This document shows, piece by piece, positions 23,641 through 35,781 of a stretch of DNA of 64,000 bases. The DNA lies in the NCBI GenBank assembly GCA_021234155.1, contig JAJEKV010000169.1:357344-421343 (forward strand). The letters are read 5' to 3'. The translations under genes were made by a program, and so were the position numbers. This stretch comes from Isoetes taiwanensis. Its lineage: Eukaryota > Streptophyta > Lycopodiopsida > Isoetales > Isoetaceae. Under the pieces are notes generated by a model. The model saw only the letters and a program-made list of their open reading frames with translations. It did no database searches and had not been told where the DNA came from. Position 1 is the first letter of the stretch, and each line of letters begins with the position of its first letter.

Positions 23641-24049
23641 ATGTGTATCCTCGGTGCTTGGCGGCTCTTGCGGCGAAACCTTACATCGTGTGTGGCTTGG
23701 TTGGTGTGGTTGATTTAAGGCGGCGGTTGTGGATCTTCGAGGGGGATTCAACGACCCGCAACCTCCACCCCGATTCTCGACTTCGGTACAAGCTATTTCA
23801 AAGCTTTCTGGTGTTCCGGGGATTAGTAGAGCAGAAGTTTGCCATTTGGCGGGACTTCTTGGGTGTTGTAGATGGTGATGGTCGGTTTGTATAGCAGTAG
23901 AGTTGTAGTTTGTTTGTGAGTTTGTGGTGGAGTGTCGAGGTATCGCTGTCTCTTTGGGGCAGTTCTCCTTCCTCCTCACTTGTTTTGTAACATTACCATT
24001 CTTTTAATATATTGATGACACAGTTCTTCAAAAAAAAAAAATCACCATG

Positions 24050-24429
24050 TTATCCTAGGAGAATGAAAGTCTTCTTCCCTAAGCCATGCACCAAATGTTT
24101 AAAGAACTTTTTAGCTCTTGCTGCCTTTCAAGCCAGAAATCTATCTTTGCATGATAGGAAAGATGCATCTTAAGTCATGCCATTCATCCAAGTCACTAAC
24201 TATCATCAATAAGGGTCCTTCATTCCTTTTCTTCTTCAATATGTTTACTAAGTTCATGGCCTATTTTCATTATCCCGGCCCTTTGACACAACATAGAATT
24301 CACTCTTTGGTTGTGGCCTTTATTCCGTAGGGTCACCAATTCATTTACTCCTTTAGGTACTCTTTAACCATCTTGTGTCTTCTAAGGCCGCTATTATGTA
24401 ATAGTTTATGTCCAAGGTTGCTCCCCTTC
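24050..24429 (+). other. Gypsy-like interior remnant between LINEs
   Basis: AT-rich. One forward frame (24118-24330) reads FNMFTKFMAYFHYPGPLTQ, which weakly recalls the start of a Gypsy integrase core. The similarity is too slight to call. Confidence 0.3.
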
Positions 24430-24767
24430 CCCCCACACCCGTTACAGCGAGGAGGCACGTAGACAAGAGCTTGTCGGTCGGGAGGCATTCGCCACCCGGT
24501 GCCGCATGATTGGTTGGCGGGATGCACATTTACCGGCGACACCATCTGCTGCGGCAGACCCGCAGCCCCAACCGGTACCGCAGCGGCCACCTGCTACGCT
24601 TCTCCTACCACGGCCCCCCTTCTCCTGCTCCTACTCCTGCTCCCTCCACGGCCCGCCCTCTCAGACCACATCTTTGCCTCCGCTCCATCTACTTCTCACT
24701 TTCGGCCTACGCTTCCCGTCCTCCCCAGCGACTCGGGTGCGCATACCATCCCTGTGACAAATAGGAA

Positions 24768-25390
24768 TTGTGTCTCGGGTGGTCTCATGGAATTGTCGAG
24801 GCTTCCCTTGGCGAAAGGGGGCGGTCTGAACTCCATGGCAACCGATATGGATCTCATCTTTCTCATGGAGACATGGGAGCATCTTTGGCACTGAGCTACG
24901 ATCTGCTAGGGTTACCAACATTTCGACCTTCAATACGCAATGCGGGGACGGAGGGGTCATGGTGGAGTGGCTTGCTACTACCGGACAACCTTGGCACATT
25001 GGGTTACCCTCCGGAAGGCAGACGGAACTGGCTGGTACTTGTGGGTTCGTGTTGCATAATACCGGTGGCAACCCTCTTTTTACGGCGCTGTTGTTATTTC
25101 CCTCACATGACGGCACCTTCTATCGCGGCCACCCGTCGCGGATAGGATGGACCCTTATGTCGATCTATATGATGACATACGGCAACACCGGCCGGTTGGG
25201 TAGGGTCGTCCTTCTTGGAGATTTCAATGCAATGGACGGGGTAGTAGAGCAGCCCATGCGACTTGACCCCTCATTGGCGATGTCTGCGGCTTCGCCCGCC
25301 AGAAGCAACCTGCCCACGAGGGTGAATGAGCGGCCAGTCACTGCGCTTTGGCGACGGTTGCTCTGCTATGTGGCACTTTTGACTTGATAA
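24768..25390 (+). pseudogene. LINE-B1 AP-like endonuclease, frameshifted
   Basis: The motifs are WNCRGFP (in a shifted frame near 24790), DLIFLMETWEHL, and VVLLGDFNAMDG at 25206-25240. It is equivalent to the LINE-B2 domain at 46818-47330. Frame changes near 24890 and 25050 break it. Confidence 0.8.
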
Positions 25391-26199
25391 TTTGCAATGG
25401 CCTTTCCGCGGTGGCCGATTCACCAGCCAGTGCACATGCGAGCGGGACAATCGAGGGGGAGGGTCTAGTGTGGTGGACTATGTGCTGCGTGGTTGCGCAA
25501 AGATATGCATCTCATCGGTCGTTTACGGGTGAGGCCTGCAGAGCGGTCGGGATGAGGAGGTGGACTCGAGATCACCTCCCACTTTATTTGGACCTGGTTT
25601 GGCAAAAACGCCCGGAACCCCCCACTATATGCGACCCCTCGCCCGTCCTCGGTTGAGACTAGATTATGGCGGCGAGAGGACTACTGTAAGATGCTCATGG
25701 GCGGTAATTCTGCGGACCTCCACGCTAGAAGCGGCGGAGCGCACCAGCCGACTTACGCTATTACGGGATGCGTGGACCGGTGCTGGCGGACCCTCCCCGT
25801 AGCGTCGCCAGGGTCGGCAACATTCCGCGTAACGATGGTTTGATGCGGAGTGTAAAAACGCATAGCGGCGGCTCCGTCACATCACGGATCAGTACCCGGC
25901 TTGCGAGCCACCACCACGTTACCGCCCATCCGAAGGACACAAAGCGCGGTACCTTCCGGCATCGAGGGGAGATGTTAGGCCCTTTGGACACTCATCCTCC
26001 CGAACCTTTTGGCGCGGAAGTGCTTCGAAGGCCAGCCCGACCCTCGAGGGACATCACACCCGGGCGGTGGGAGCGATACTTGCGGCGGCTCTATGACCCG
26101 CCTTGGGGCAGCGTCGCCCATACCCCCACGGATGGCCCCCCATTGGTTCGTGGGCGAGGATGTTGAGGAGGGCAGCGGTTGGCTAATGGGAAGGCGGTG

Positions 26200-28480
26200 A
26201 CCTCGATGGTATCGCGGGGCGAGTTACTCAAATGGGCGGGGCGGCGCTTGTCTTGGTCCTCACTACCTTTCAGCGAGCATTGCGGGGAAGGTCTCCCAGA
26301 CAATGGACCTGGCGGGGTTGTTCCCATTCACAAAGGCGGGCGACCCACCTTTGTCCAGGCCAATTCTGGGACGATCATGGTCGATTCGGTATTTGCCAAA
26401 GCTGTTGGTGGCATTCTCGGCGGCGATTGACCCCACATTTGGCGGCGGCGATGTCTGAGCCCTCCTGCAGGCGGGCTTTAGACCCCGCCACTCAGCGATT
26501 GACCATATCTTTACTGCGGGCGGGCGATTGAAGGCGGCGGGAATCATGGCCGGGACTTGTATTCTTTGCTTTGTGGACTTAGCGAAGGCTTTTGTCTGAT
26601 TCCCAGGGAAAGGCGTAGGCTGAAGCTGCGTCAGCGGGGCTCCCAGCACTTTGCGCGAGGAATGCCATATACGAGGTTGTATGAGAGTTGTTTTGGCGGG
26701 GATGCGGCCGACGGGCCAAGCATTCACCGATAGTATCGAGGTCCGGCGGGGATGCCCCTCTCGGCCAACACTTTTTTGGCCTCTACATTGTCCGGTTAGA
26801 GCCACGGCTTCTTGAGCATGGGGGATGGCATCTGACTTTTGCACCAGGTCGGGGATAGGTTACATGCGTTATGAAATTATTTTTTCAGGCGTTATAAAGT
26901 ACAAAAATACGTATTTTTGGGAAAAATACATATTTTTTAGTATTTAATACTAAGCCGTGGGAAAAAAAAAAAAAAAAATTCGTAGAAAACTTTTTTAAAC
27001 TACGCGAAACTTAAGGTTTAAAATTAAAAATTAAAAAAAAAAAAAAAATTTCGGCGTAAAGCGAAACCTTGATTTAAACTACGCGAAAACGTTCAGCGTA
27101 AAGCAAAACTAAAGGTTTAAACTGAAAAAAAAAATAATAATTTTCGCGTTTAAACAGGAAGGTTTAAACTGCACGATATTTTTTTTTTTTTTTTAGTTCA
27201 GTCAGCGAAAAAAGCGAAAGGTTCGCTTACGCGAAAAAAGTTTCAGCGTAAATGAAGGTTCGCTCGCTGCCGAAATTTTTTTTGGCAGGAAATTATTTTT
27301 GGCGTATTTTTGGCGTATTAAACGTCAAATTTGTGCCGTATCAAAGGAAAAATACGTGTGCGTTACGATAAAACGTTATCAATATTGAACTTATCCACGC
27401 ACCGGTCATCCGCCGGCTCATCTATGCGGGGCGATGTTGGCCTGGCGGCCCACACCCCGAAGCTATGCGATCTCACACGGGCGCCCTAGACACATTTTGT
27501 CGGGCCTCTGACATCTTGGCGTCAATCGGCCAAGACCGGGGTGGTTCTCATATCCTCTTCCGCGTCACCCCATGCCTCCTGCACTCACATATCGGGGGCA
27601 GCTGTGGGCGTCCAGCCCACCTCTGAGGTACCTAGGGGTGGAGTTCCCCTCCTCATTTCTGGCGGGGAGGCGCGTCTATCCGCTATGGGTGACAAAGGAA
27701 AGCGCTTTATGCCATGCGAAACAACGATCACCTCGCGAGCTCTATGATTGGGGCCATCGGTCACATCTGTTCCTGCACGCGGTCGAGCTTGTCCCTTCAG
27801 TATGGGGGTCGAGTTTGGGGCCCGGCGCCTCTTTGGCGACACTGGAATGACTTGGAGAGCAGTCGGAAGGCATTTTTGGCACGGGCACTTGGGGTGAAAC
27901 CTTCAGTCCCCCATCGATTCTCTGCAGGAAATCGGATTCTTGCACGCTTCAGCGGGCAGCCCTGATAGACACATCGCCTATTTTCGTGGAAAGTGGTTAC
28001 TATGGGTGATGCTCGGCTCCCTTTTGGCTTACTTGTGGCCATGGGTCCGCGCAGCGGCTTAGGGCCTGTTGGAGGGGTAAGAGATCAGTGGTTCGCCGAG
28101 ATGGAATGTGCGAGAACACGATGCATGCAGTGGGCACAACAACCCGTCGTGGCGGCTTCGCGGGGAGTACCTAGACGCTTGTTTCCTTGGCAAGCTCTGG
28201 GACCCGGCTCTAGGCAGGTCAAAATGGCCCATTACAAAGAGCACATCAACCCGTGTTAGCCGGGCCCACAGCTCTACTGCGTTCCCGGTTGCCCGGCGCG
28301 GACTCATTGCCTCCATTACGCCGCGGTGCCCACCATCTTCGCGTCGAGGCAGGCGGTGGATTGGGGAGCCCCGCCGGGACATGCTCTGTCGGTGCTATCA
28401 AGCGGGTGCCGTTGAGGATGGAGTCTCACACTTTCGAGTTGCCGGCCGTTGATCGGATCCGGGCCGGATCGGCCCCCTGA
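26200..28480 (+). pseudogene. LINE-B1 reverse transcriptase and C-terminal region, broken
   Basis: The region aligns by short motifs with LINE-B2 RT: a GCP motif in a shifted frame near 26740-26770 and a damaged YADD box near 27420-27445 (readable as LIYAG). The MITE-like insert separates these two motifs. Downstream, 27540-28260 matches the LINE-B2 C-terminal segment (YLGVEFPSS against YLGIEFSTT; WGHR against WGHQ). Many shifts are present. Confidence 0.72.
26851..27398. mobile_element. MITE-like insertion in LINE-B1
   Basis: A 548 bp AT-rich block inside GC-rich LINE sequence. The flanks are GCACCAGGTC and GCACCGGTC, a 9-10 bp duplication with a one-base difference. The ends match as GGGGATAGGTT and, inverted, GTGGATAAGTT. 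This fits a Mutator-like MITE. Inside are repeated ACGCGAAA / GCGTAAAGCGAAAC words and poly(A)/poly(T) tracts. Confidence 0.65.
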
Positions 28481-28820
28481 ATGCGGCGGACTTGCCCTTG
28501 CATTTCTTTGATGAACACACCGTCGATGCGTGCCACAGGACTGGACCTGCGAGGTCACCTTTGCCCCCGCCTGGTTGCCCGCTGATTAGGCACTACGGGT
28601 GTGGTGCATTACTGTATATATTTGGGTGTTTCTGCATTTTATATGTTAGGACAGTTTGTCAGCAGGCTGATTGCTGCCACGGTTTTTCCCTCGAAAACCC
28701 TTCAGGGCGGGGGTTTTTTAATCCGGGCAGTAATTCGCTTGCTGCGTTTTTGTATTGGGTCCCATAGACCGATTAGTCTCCGTGGACGATAAAAGAACCT
28801 TCCTTCCTTCCTCCCCCGCC

Positions 28821-29690
28821 CCCCCAAATGTGTTAACGCATATTGTTCGGGGTTATGATTCAACATTGTCGTACACCCTATTACGTTTCTCTGTCATGAC
28901 ATTATGTCGTTGTTGTGGCATTCCAAATGACTTGGCATCCTCATCTAAGCCATAGTCATGGCCTAAGTTAGTGACTGAGCCTTCATATGAATCGTAAATT
29001 ACCTCGAGTCATCAGGGTGCCTCCCTTGCATTTTTTCTAAACCTTCCTAAAGTACCTACCCTGGCTTGTATCGATGGCTTTTATCGATATTCGAGCCCTA
29101 TATGTTCTAACTTACACTTTCATCTAACCCATGGGGGTGACCTCTGCTTGACCCGAGTATGGATATGGGAGATCTAGTCTTAGGTGTCTATGCAAGACAC
29201 ATTCAAACTTCTAATAGGTAGCTGCTATTTGCTACCCATCTTGGAATTGTACTATTGTACTGTTCAACCCTATTGCCCTGATATTCCTTATCCCACAATG
29301 CTAGAGCTCTGCTCTAACTTAGCTAAAGTATAACCGTGGTAGCTCTTTGAAACAAAACCTATTGCCTATGTACCTTTACGATGTGGCTGCGCCACCGACT
29401 TCCTAAATGGACAGTACCCAACTCTATGTTGGAATGGTATATGCTGCCGACATTTTGATAGCGTTCCGAGGTGCTTCAACCATTTCCTTAGTGCTTTATA
29501 GTGCTTCAGTCCCGTACATAAACTATGTTTCCCCCACGAGATCAAGCCATCATTCCGAAGGCTACTACCCCATATGAGGAGCTTTTCTAAAGGCTTCTTC
29601 CGCTAAATATTCTTTGTGTCCTCAATATCAACCATGCTTTATCACAATTAACCTATTTTCTTAAGTTATCATGTCAACTTCAACTTTTGA
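28821..29690. other. No recognisable gene
   Basis: AT-rich sequence between LINE-B1 and the tandem repeat. It may be interior of the Gypsy-like element. No motif is visible. Confidence 0.4.
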
Positions 29691-29699
29691 TCGGTTTCA

Positions 29700-31260
29700 A
29701 ATGTTGCCGTCTTTGGCTCTGTCGGTTAGTTTGGCTACCCAACCGATTTGGTGGTGTTTGGCTCCCCACACGACTTGGTGGTGGTTGGCTCCCACACGAC
29801 TCGGTGGTGGTTGGCTACCCATCCGACTTGGTCGGGTCTTTGGCCAGCCGTCGTTGGCTTCCCACCCGACTTTGGTCGTGTTTGGCTGCCCACCCGACTC
29901 GGTGGTGTTTGGTTCGGTTAGTTGGCTGCCCACCCGACTCGGTGGTGTTTGGTTCGGTTAGTTGGCTGCCCACCCGACTTGGTGGCTCTGTCGGTTAGTT
30001 TGGCTACCCAACCGACTTGGTGGTGTTTGGCTCCCCACCCGACTTGGTGGTGGTTGGCTGCTCACACGACTTGGTGGTGGTTGGCTGCTCACACGACTTG
30101 GTGGTGTTTGGCTACCCATCCAACTTGGTCGGGTCTTTGGCCCGCCGTTGTTGGCTTCCCACCCGACTTGGTTGTGTTTGGCTCCCCACGACTTCGGTGG
30201 TGTTTGGTTCGGTTAGTTGGCTGCCCACCCGACTTGGTGGCTCTGTCGGTTAGTTTGGCTACCCAACCGACTTGGTGGTGTTTGGCTCCCCACACGACTT
30301 GGTGGTGGTTGGCTGCCCACCCGGGCGCTGCCCACTTTCGACTTGATGGCTATGTCGGCTACCCATCCGACTTGGCGAGGACTTGGATCGCCGTTGTTGT
30401 CTCCTCACCCGACTTGGTCGTGTCGTGTGGTCTAATCGATCAGCTTGGCTACCCACACGACTTGGTGGTGTTTGGCTGGGTGGTTGGCTGCCCACCCGGC
30501 TGGGTGGTGTTTGGTTCGGTTAGTTGGCTGCCCACCCGACTTGGTGGGTCATGTGTGGTCGGATCGATCAGTTCTACCCACCCGAGTTGGTGGTGTTTGG
30601 CTCCCCACTCGACTTGGTGGTCGTTGGCTGCCCACCCGACTCGGTGGTGTTTGGTTCGGCTAGTTGGCTGCCCACTCGACTTGGTGGCTCTGTCGGTTAG
30701 TTTGGCTCCCCATTTGACTTGGTGGTGGTTGGCTGCCCACACGACTCGGTGGTGTTTGGCTGCCCACCCGACTTTGTGGTGTTTGGTTGGTTAGTTGGCT
30801 GCCCACCCGACTTGGATCGTCCTCCTTGGTCTCTCAACCGACTTGGTGGTGTTTGGCTCCGATAGTCGGCTACCCAACCGACTGGGTGGTGGTGTGCCCA
30901 CCCGGCTGGGTGGTGTTTGGTTCTGGTTAGTTGGCTGCCCACCCAACTTGGATCGCCCTCCTTGGTCTCTCAACCGACTTGGTGCCCTTTTGGCTCCGCT
31001 AGTCGGCTACCCAACCGACTGGGTGGTGTCGTGTGCTTGGCTCTATGACATGGCTACCCACCCGAACTGGTGGTGTCGTGGATCGCCCCCACCCAACTTG
31101 GTCGTGTGTTTGGCTCGCCGTCGTTGCCTCCACACCGGACTTGGTGGTGGTTGCCTCGCCACTGGACTCGGTGGTGTCCTAGGATCGCCGTTGTTATTAG
31201 CTCCCCACTGACTTGGCGGCTTCCATCTCGGTTAGTTGGCTCCCCCGCCCAAGTTGGTGG
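29700..31260. repeat. Tandem repeat array, ~30 bp unit
   Basis: About 1.5 kb of units of roughly 28-33 bp built on CTGCCCACCCGACTTGGTGG then TGTTTGG. Variants contain GGTTCGGTTAGTTGG or CTCTGTCGGTTAGT. Longer composite periods are visible, for example the block ending GGTGGCTCTGTCGGTTAG recurs several times. The array decays after about 31050. Because units are near a multiple of three, all forward frames stay open and give Trp-rich repeats (up to 290 codons at 29922-30794). I treat these as artefacts. Confidence 0.93.
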
Positions 31261-31429
31261 CATCCCCTGCATTCTCTTTGGCTGGTCGTTTTGGATTGTC
31301 CTCCTTGGGCCCGAGTCACGGTTGCCGCACCAATCCCGCCTCGGCGCCTCCTCTGTACCGACCAATGATGGGTGGCCTGACATGTTTGCACGTCTTTGGT
31401 CGCGTGCCGACCCGTTTTTCATGTGGTCT

Positions 31430-32320
31430 CCTCGCATTTGCCCCACCTGGTCCTCGTTCATGGCGCTATGACCGCTGGAGCCACCTTTGTCGCCCCCAAG
31501 CCCGAAGTTGACGGCCTCTCCCGCGTGCCAAGTCCGAGAACGGGGCGCCTACCACATTAGCACGGGTGTTGGATGACATGGGAGATGGTTACAACGTCGG
31601 GCGACAGCCCTTTCACGCAGCGTCCGACCCGCGCCGCCACGCAAAAAGCCGCACGGCGCACTTGGTAGATGCGGCGGCCTTTACAGCGTCTTTTCACGCT
31701 ACGGCTGATGGACGGGCGGCCTGCCACATCACTACGGATCTTGGAGACATTCCGATATGGTTTCCTTGTCATATCCCCGCATTTGCCCGCGCAAGATCAG
31801 CGTCTACGGTGCAAGACCGCCCGTAGCCACCGTTGCCGCCTCAAGCCCGAGTTGGCGGCCTCCTCTTCGCGCCGTGATTATGGGCGACACACACATCAGC
31901 ATGAGTCTTCCAAGACATGGGAAGATGGTTACCACGCCCGCAACACCCTTTCACGCGCCCGAACCCGCATCGGCCAAGCGGGGACCATGCAGGCGACACT
32001 TGGTAGATGCGGCGGCCTTTTCTGCACCTTCTCGCATTGTGGCTGATCACGGGAGGCCTGCCACATCACCACACGTCTTGGAGGACATTAGGATATGGCT
32101 TCCATGCCATATCCCCGCATTTGCCCCCGCCAGATATGCGTTTGCGGTGGACGGCCGCCCGGAGCCACGGTTGCCGCCTCAAGCCCGAGTTGGCGGCCAC
32201 CTCTTGCGCCACGGCTGATAAGGGGCGGCCTGCCACTTCGGCACGGGCCTTTTACAACAAGGAGAGATGGTTACCACGTCGGCAACGCGCCATTTCACGC
32301 GCCAAATCTTCCAATATGAC
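31430..32320. repeat. Tandem repeat, ~340 bp unit, about 2.7 copies
   Basis: The words GGTAGATGCGGCGGCCTTT (31663 and 32002), CATATCCCCGCATTTGCCC, and GAGATGGTTAC/AAGATGGTTAC (near 31582, 31922 and 32264) recur with a spacing of about 339-342 bp. It is GC-rich like the neighbouring 30 bp array. Confidence 0.88.
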
Positions 32321-32329
32321 ATACTCAAT

Positions 32330-33828
32330 GTCACAGTCGACATCCTCAATATCCTCACTAATGTAGTATCTGATACTACTACAACATCCACAATGTATAA
32401 CAATATAGTGGATGATGATATTATCCACCAAAAAAGAAAAATTCAACTTCTTGTTGCCGCAAACATATTTTCTCAATTCATTTATCTTGTACCATAAACA
32501 TGTTGTGGTTTTGACACCACACTTTTTAGACTCTCTAACCTTAGTTTGCCTTGATCCTCAAGCTCGAGTCACAAATGCCCAAGGAAAGATGCCACCCTAA
32601 GTCCTAGTGGACATGTTTAACATCTAGTATAGGAACTCTTATCATCATTATTTTCGTATTCAGATGGAATGTGAACTAAAAGTTCTATTATATACCCTTT
32701 CTTTTTCTTGTTATGTTTTACCATTAAATGGTCCTAGTACGCATATACCAACGCAGAGCTACTCCTCAGGATACAAACACGATATCAAGTCCAGAGCACA
32801 TTCTCCTTGGTGAGATGTTCATTGGGCACCTACTTTGTTCATACTCCAGACTTTGGACTATTTAAAGTGTCCCTTCAAATTCTCTATATTTGAAACGTTG
32901 TTGACAACAACTTTCAAGCTCCTCTTGCCTCACACTTGCCATGTGGGTACATTACTTCCCTCCCTAATATATCATTAGTTGGAGGTCAACTTTCCTTCAT
33001 AGTATGACTTCACCAAAGCTCCAACATACCTTTGCAGCTTTCAGACGATTTCACCTATTGTCTTCCATTCCAACGGTCTTATAGAATACTTAATTCCGCC
33101 TTCGTTCAGTTCGACCTTGACTCTCTTGACCTTGTGTAGAAACTGTGTTCCACACTATTGCCCACTCTTTTATTCGGTGTCTCGATGCTCCCAGTGGAGA
33201 TATGATGTGTCGATGGCCATGCATTTGACCAATGTCATTAAGCGTATCCACATGGCTACATGGTCATCTTACTCGAGCATATCCTTGCATCCTTAGGAAC
33301 GTCAGCCTCCTTACGAAATGCAACTTATCCATAACTTTATAACCTATAATAGATATGCGCCCTCATATGCCATTATTCTCTACCTTTACATGAATCATAC
33401 TTCGATTCAAATAGCAATAGCTATAAAATATTGAGTCAACATTCTATACCTTCACCACCATTGTCGAAACCTACACTTCTAAAGTGATCTTCCTCTCATA
33501 AGCTGGGTACTTATAATCTAGTTTCCACATTAGTATAGTACCTATCTAACGTGGTCTATGGTTGATAATCATTTATCACTTCTCCCTCACCTGTATGGTG
33601 CTATATCCAGTCTTCTTCTACGTTGAATGGCAATATATATGCCGCGTGAAAAATCAATCCTATTAATTATTGAGTTCCGTGATTCAATGGGATAACAAAC
33701 ACCGTCATATCAATTCTCTCGACTATCGATCCAAAATAAGGATATCTTATCACTCTTTATTCCCAACATTCAGCACTTCTACTTCAAGCAAGAGCCCAGG
33801 ACCTGCTTAACCATCATTATATAACATG
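32330..33828. other. Degenerate sequence, no clear gene
   Basis: AT-rich, probably interior of the Gypsy-like element. No frame of useful length. Confidence 0.4.
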
Positions 33829-33957
33829 CTCAAGAAGGACCAGGCATGCTTCCAATGCTTCCGCCGTGGACATCGTAGTCACAACTGCCCTTCTGTGGTA
33901 CAGGAAGATTGCATGGCCATAGCACCAGTGGACAACAACACAGGCGGCATCAATTAA
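33829..33957 (+). pseudogene. gag: Retrotransposon gag zinc-knuckle remnant
   Basis: A forward frame from ATG 33829 reads KKDQACFQCFRRGHRSHNC, a perfect CX2CX4HX4C nucleocapsid knuckle, and stops at 33957. It is too short to be a full gag. It shares orientation with the surrounding Gypsy-like element, but lies only 1.8 kb before its 3' LTR, so either pol has been lost or this is a separate fragment. Confidence 0.75.
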
Positions 33958-35342
33958 ACCCCCATAGAACGTCTCTGTGGGATATATCTGTGCGATGTCA
34001 AAATAAGAATATCTGTATGTCTGATAAATGTATAAGATATAACTAATGAATTAATATGTGTGCTCATGTGGATGTAAAGTATAGTTAAAATAGACAGTGT
34101 GTGTCTGGAAAGAGGCAAGATAGTCAAAAGAAGAAAAGTATTTCAAAATATGGTGGAAAGAAAATGCTAATATAATAAAGCGTAGAGTGCATGCAGTGGG
34201 ATATAATTATTCATGTGTTACACAAAGTATTGAAGGAATAACGAGACTTAGATTGCGATTATAAAAAGGTTATGAATAATAAATGATGAAGAACGTACGT
34301 GAGTAATTAACGTTAAAGTATATATGTAAAAATGTGAGATATAGTACAATATATAATTGTATTAAAGGATAAATATAAATGTGATGGACATGCAAAACAC
34401 TGAGGATAGTAATATAGGAGTTGTTAAAACTGTAACAAAATAAGAAAACAAAATTTTGATACAAAATTAAATTAGGGCCGACTGTAAAACGAATTGTAAC
34501 ATGAAGGAAGAATATAATAGACATATACACAAAACTTAATATGATTAGAACGAGTTTCTACTAAAAAGTGCGAGAATTATAAGTGTGTATTATATGAAAA
34601 GAAAAAATAGAAGTTGTCTATGTCTATGCCCGTGTGTAATATATAATCAGCTAAAGTGTGAATAACATCATGAAATAAACAAGCGAGTAGTCATAGATTC
34701 CAGAAGAGTTCCAACCATTGCAGAACTCATCATCACGAATGTAACAGTCGGACTTCCATAAACCGTCAGGCATTTGACGTCTAATGCTCATGGTTGAATA
34801 TGTGTTCACTGACATGCAAGTTGTTGAGGCTTACCTCGATTTCCTATGCAACGTCACGCATGCTCCACCAACCACGCCATCAACTCCAGCTTCAACGGAA
34901 AGCAGTGCATGCTACAACCACCAGTCGATATCTCGTGAGTTTTAGATCCGGCAGGGATCATGCAAGCCATCCTTCATGTAGCGGGGATCGAGCTAGATGC
35001 ATTCTAGGAATGTGGATGTGTATATAGGCATGATAGGACGCCTTCGTCTATGGCTATAATGGGAACATTACCATTCCTTACGCTGAGACGAATGGCAGCC
35101 TCGGGCATGATAAATTTTCCCTTCATTTTTTTTTTCTTCAAAGGGGGTGGTCCCTTCAACCACAACATATAATTTATTTTGTAAATATTGATGTCTTATG
35201 ATTCTGGACGCCAAAAGCGCTCACCTTGGCGTTTGTAGCTCCCATGTTCTTGTTGTGATATGTATTTTCTAGTTGCCCTGCTAGGCCCTATAGGCTACGG
35301 TCTACAAAGGACCACTGCCGTGCCTGCTTATATATTATTTCT
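33958..35342. other. Degenerate sequence, no clear gene
   Basis: Strongly AT-rich at 34000-34680. No domain seen. Confidence 0.4.
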
Positions 35343-35350
35343 ACAGTGTC

Positions 35351-35397
35351 GCTTTTTTTTTTTTTTTGAAGAACTGTGTCATCAATATATTAAAAGA
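35351..35397 (-). mobile_element. 47 bp LINE-C tail micro-insertion
   Basis: On the minus strand it reads TTCTTTTAATATATTGATGA, CACAGTTCTTC and a run of about 16 A, matching the last bases of LINE-C at 24001-24041. It is flanked by ACAGTGTC on both sides (35343-35350 and 35398-35405). Confidence 0.88.
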
Positions 35398-35768
35398 ACA
35401 GTGTCACTTTTTGACCATGGTCCTAAATAATAATCCTGTATGATCTATATATGTATCTTTTATATCATTGACCTGAGTCCGTTCAATCTTCTTTTCACTC
35501 TCCATGTACTTAACCATCTAACGCCAATGCTGAGGACAACATAACTCGTTATGTTTCCTTCCACATAATGTTGCTCAAACTAATTACCGTTCAACCCTCA
35601 TACAATTATAAATTGCATATTACGCGTCATTTCAAACTTGATCACTTTGAACATGACAACTTTTGTGTGACTTATAATTTTGAGTTACCTTGGGGAGACT
35701 TGCCTCCGATATGCCATGTGTTGGCCCAAAGGAAGAATAATCTTGATGCTGAGGACATCATCATTTTC

Positions 35769-35781
35769 AAGGTGGGGAGAA
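35769..35781 (+). promoter_or_regulatory. Polypurine tract of the Gypsy-like element
   Basis: AAGGTGGGGAGAA lies directly before the 3' LTR start. Confidence 0.85.

Larger units (their letters stand above)
20126..24041 (+). mobile_element. LINE-C: 5'-truncated L1-like LINE
   Basis: A 3916 bp insertion flanked by TCACCATG at 20118-20125 and 24042-24049, ending in a poly(A) run of about 12 after GATGACACAGTTCTTC. It starts inside the endonuclease domain (CLSWNVRGLR), so the 5' end is missing. The order is endonuclease, reverse transcriptase, C-terminal zinc-binding domain, 3' UTR and poly(A), with many frameshifts. A 47 bp copy of the same 3' end lies at 35351-35397 in the opposite direction. 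Confidence 0.93.
24430..28820 (+). mobile_element. LINE-B1: GC-rich LINE, decayed
   Basis: Same family as LINE-B2 (43817-49478). Both share the endonuclease stretch MDLIFLMETWEH and LLGDFNA, and the 3' end GGTCCCATAG...GTCTCCGTGGACGATAAAA. Here the tail is followed by a short CCTT array, not poly(A). The 5' limit is uncertain and no target duplication was found. A MITE-like insert lies at 26851-27398 inside the RT region. The element is far more GC-rich than its surroundings. Confidence 0.85.

Noticed and set aside
24118-24330. Possible Gypsy integrase core
   Set aside because: Only a weak resemblance around FTKFMAYF, with no catalytic Asp pattern visible.
26263-26844. Minus-strand 193-codon frame in LINE-B1
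   Set aside because: It is opposite the LINE-B1 RT region and its length is explained by high GC content.
29922-30794. 290-codon open frame, Trp-rich
   Set aside because: It lies wholly in the 30 bp tandem array; other forward frames are also open. It is a product of unit length, not evidence of a gene.
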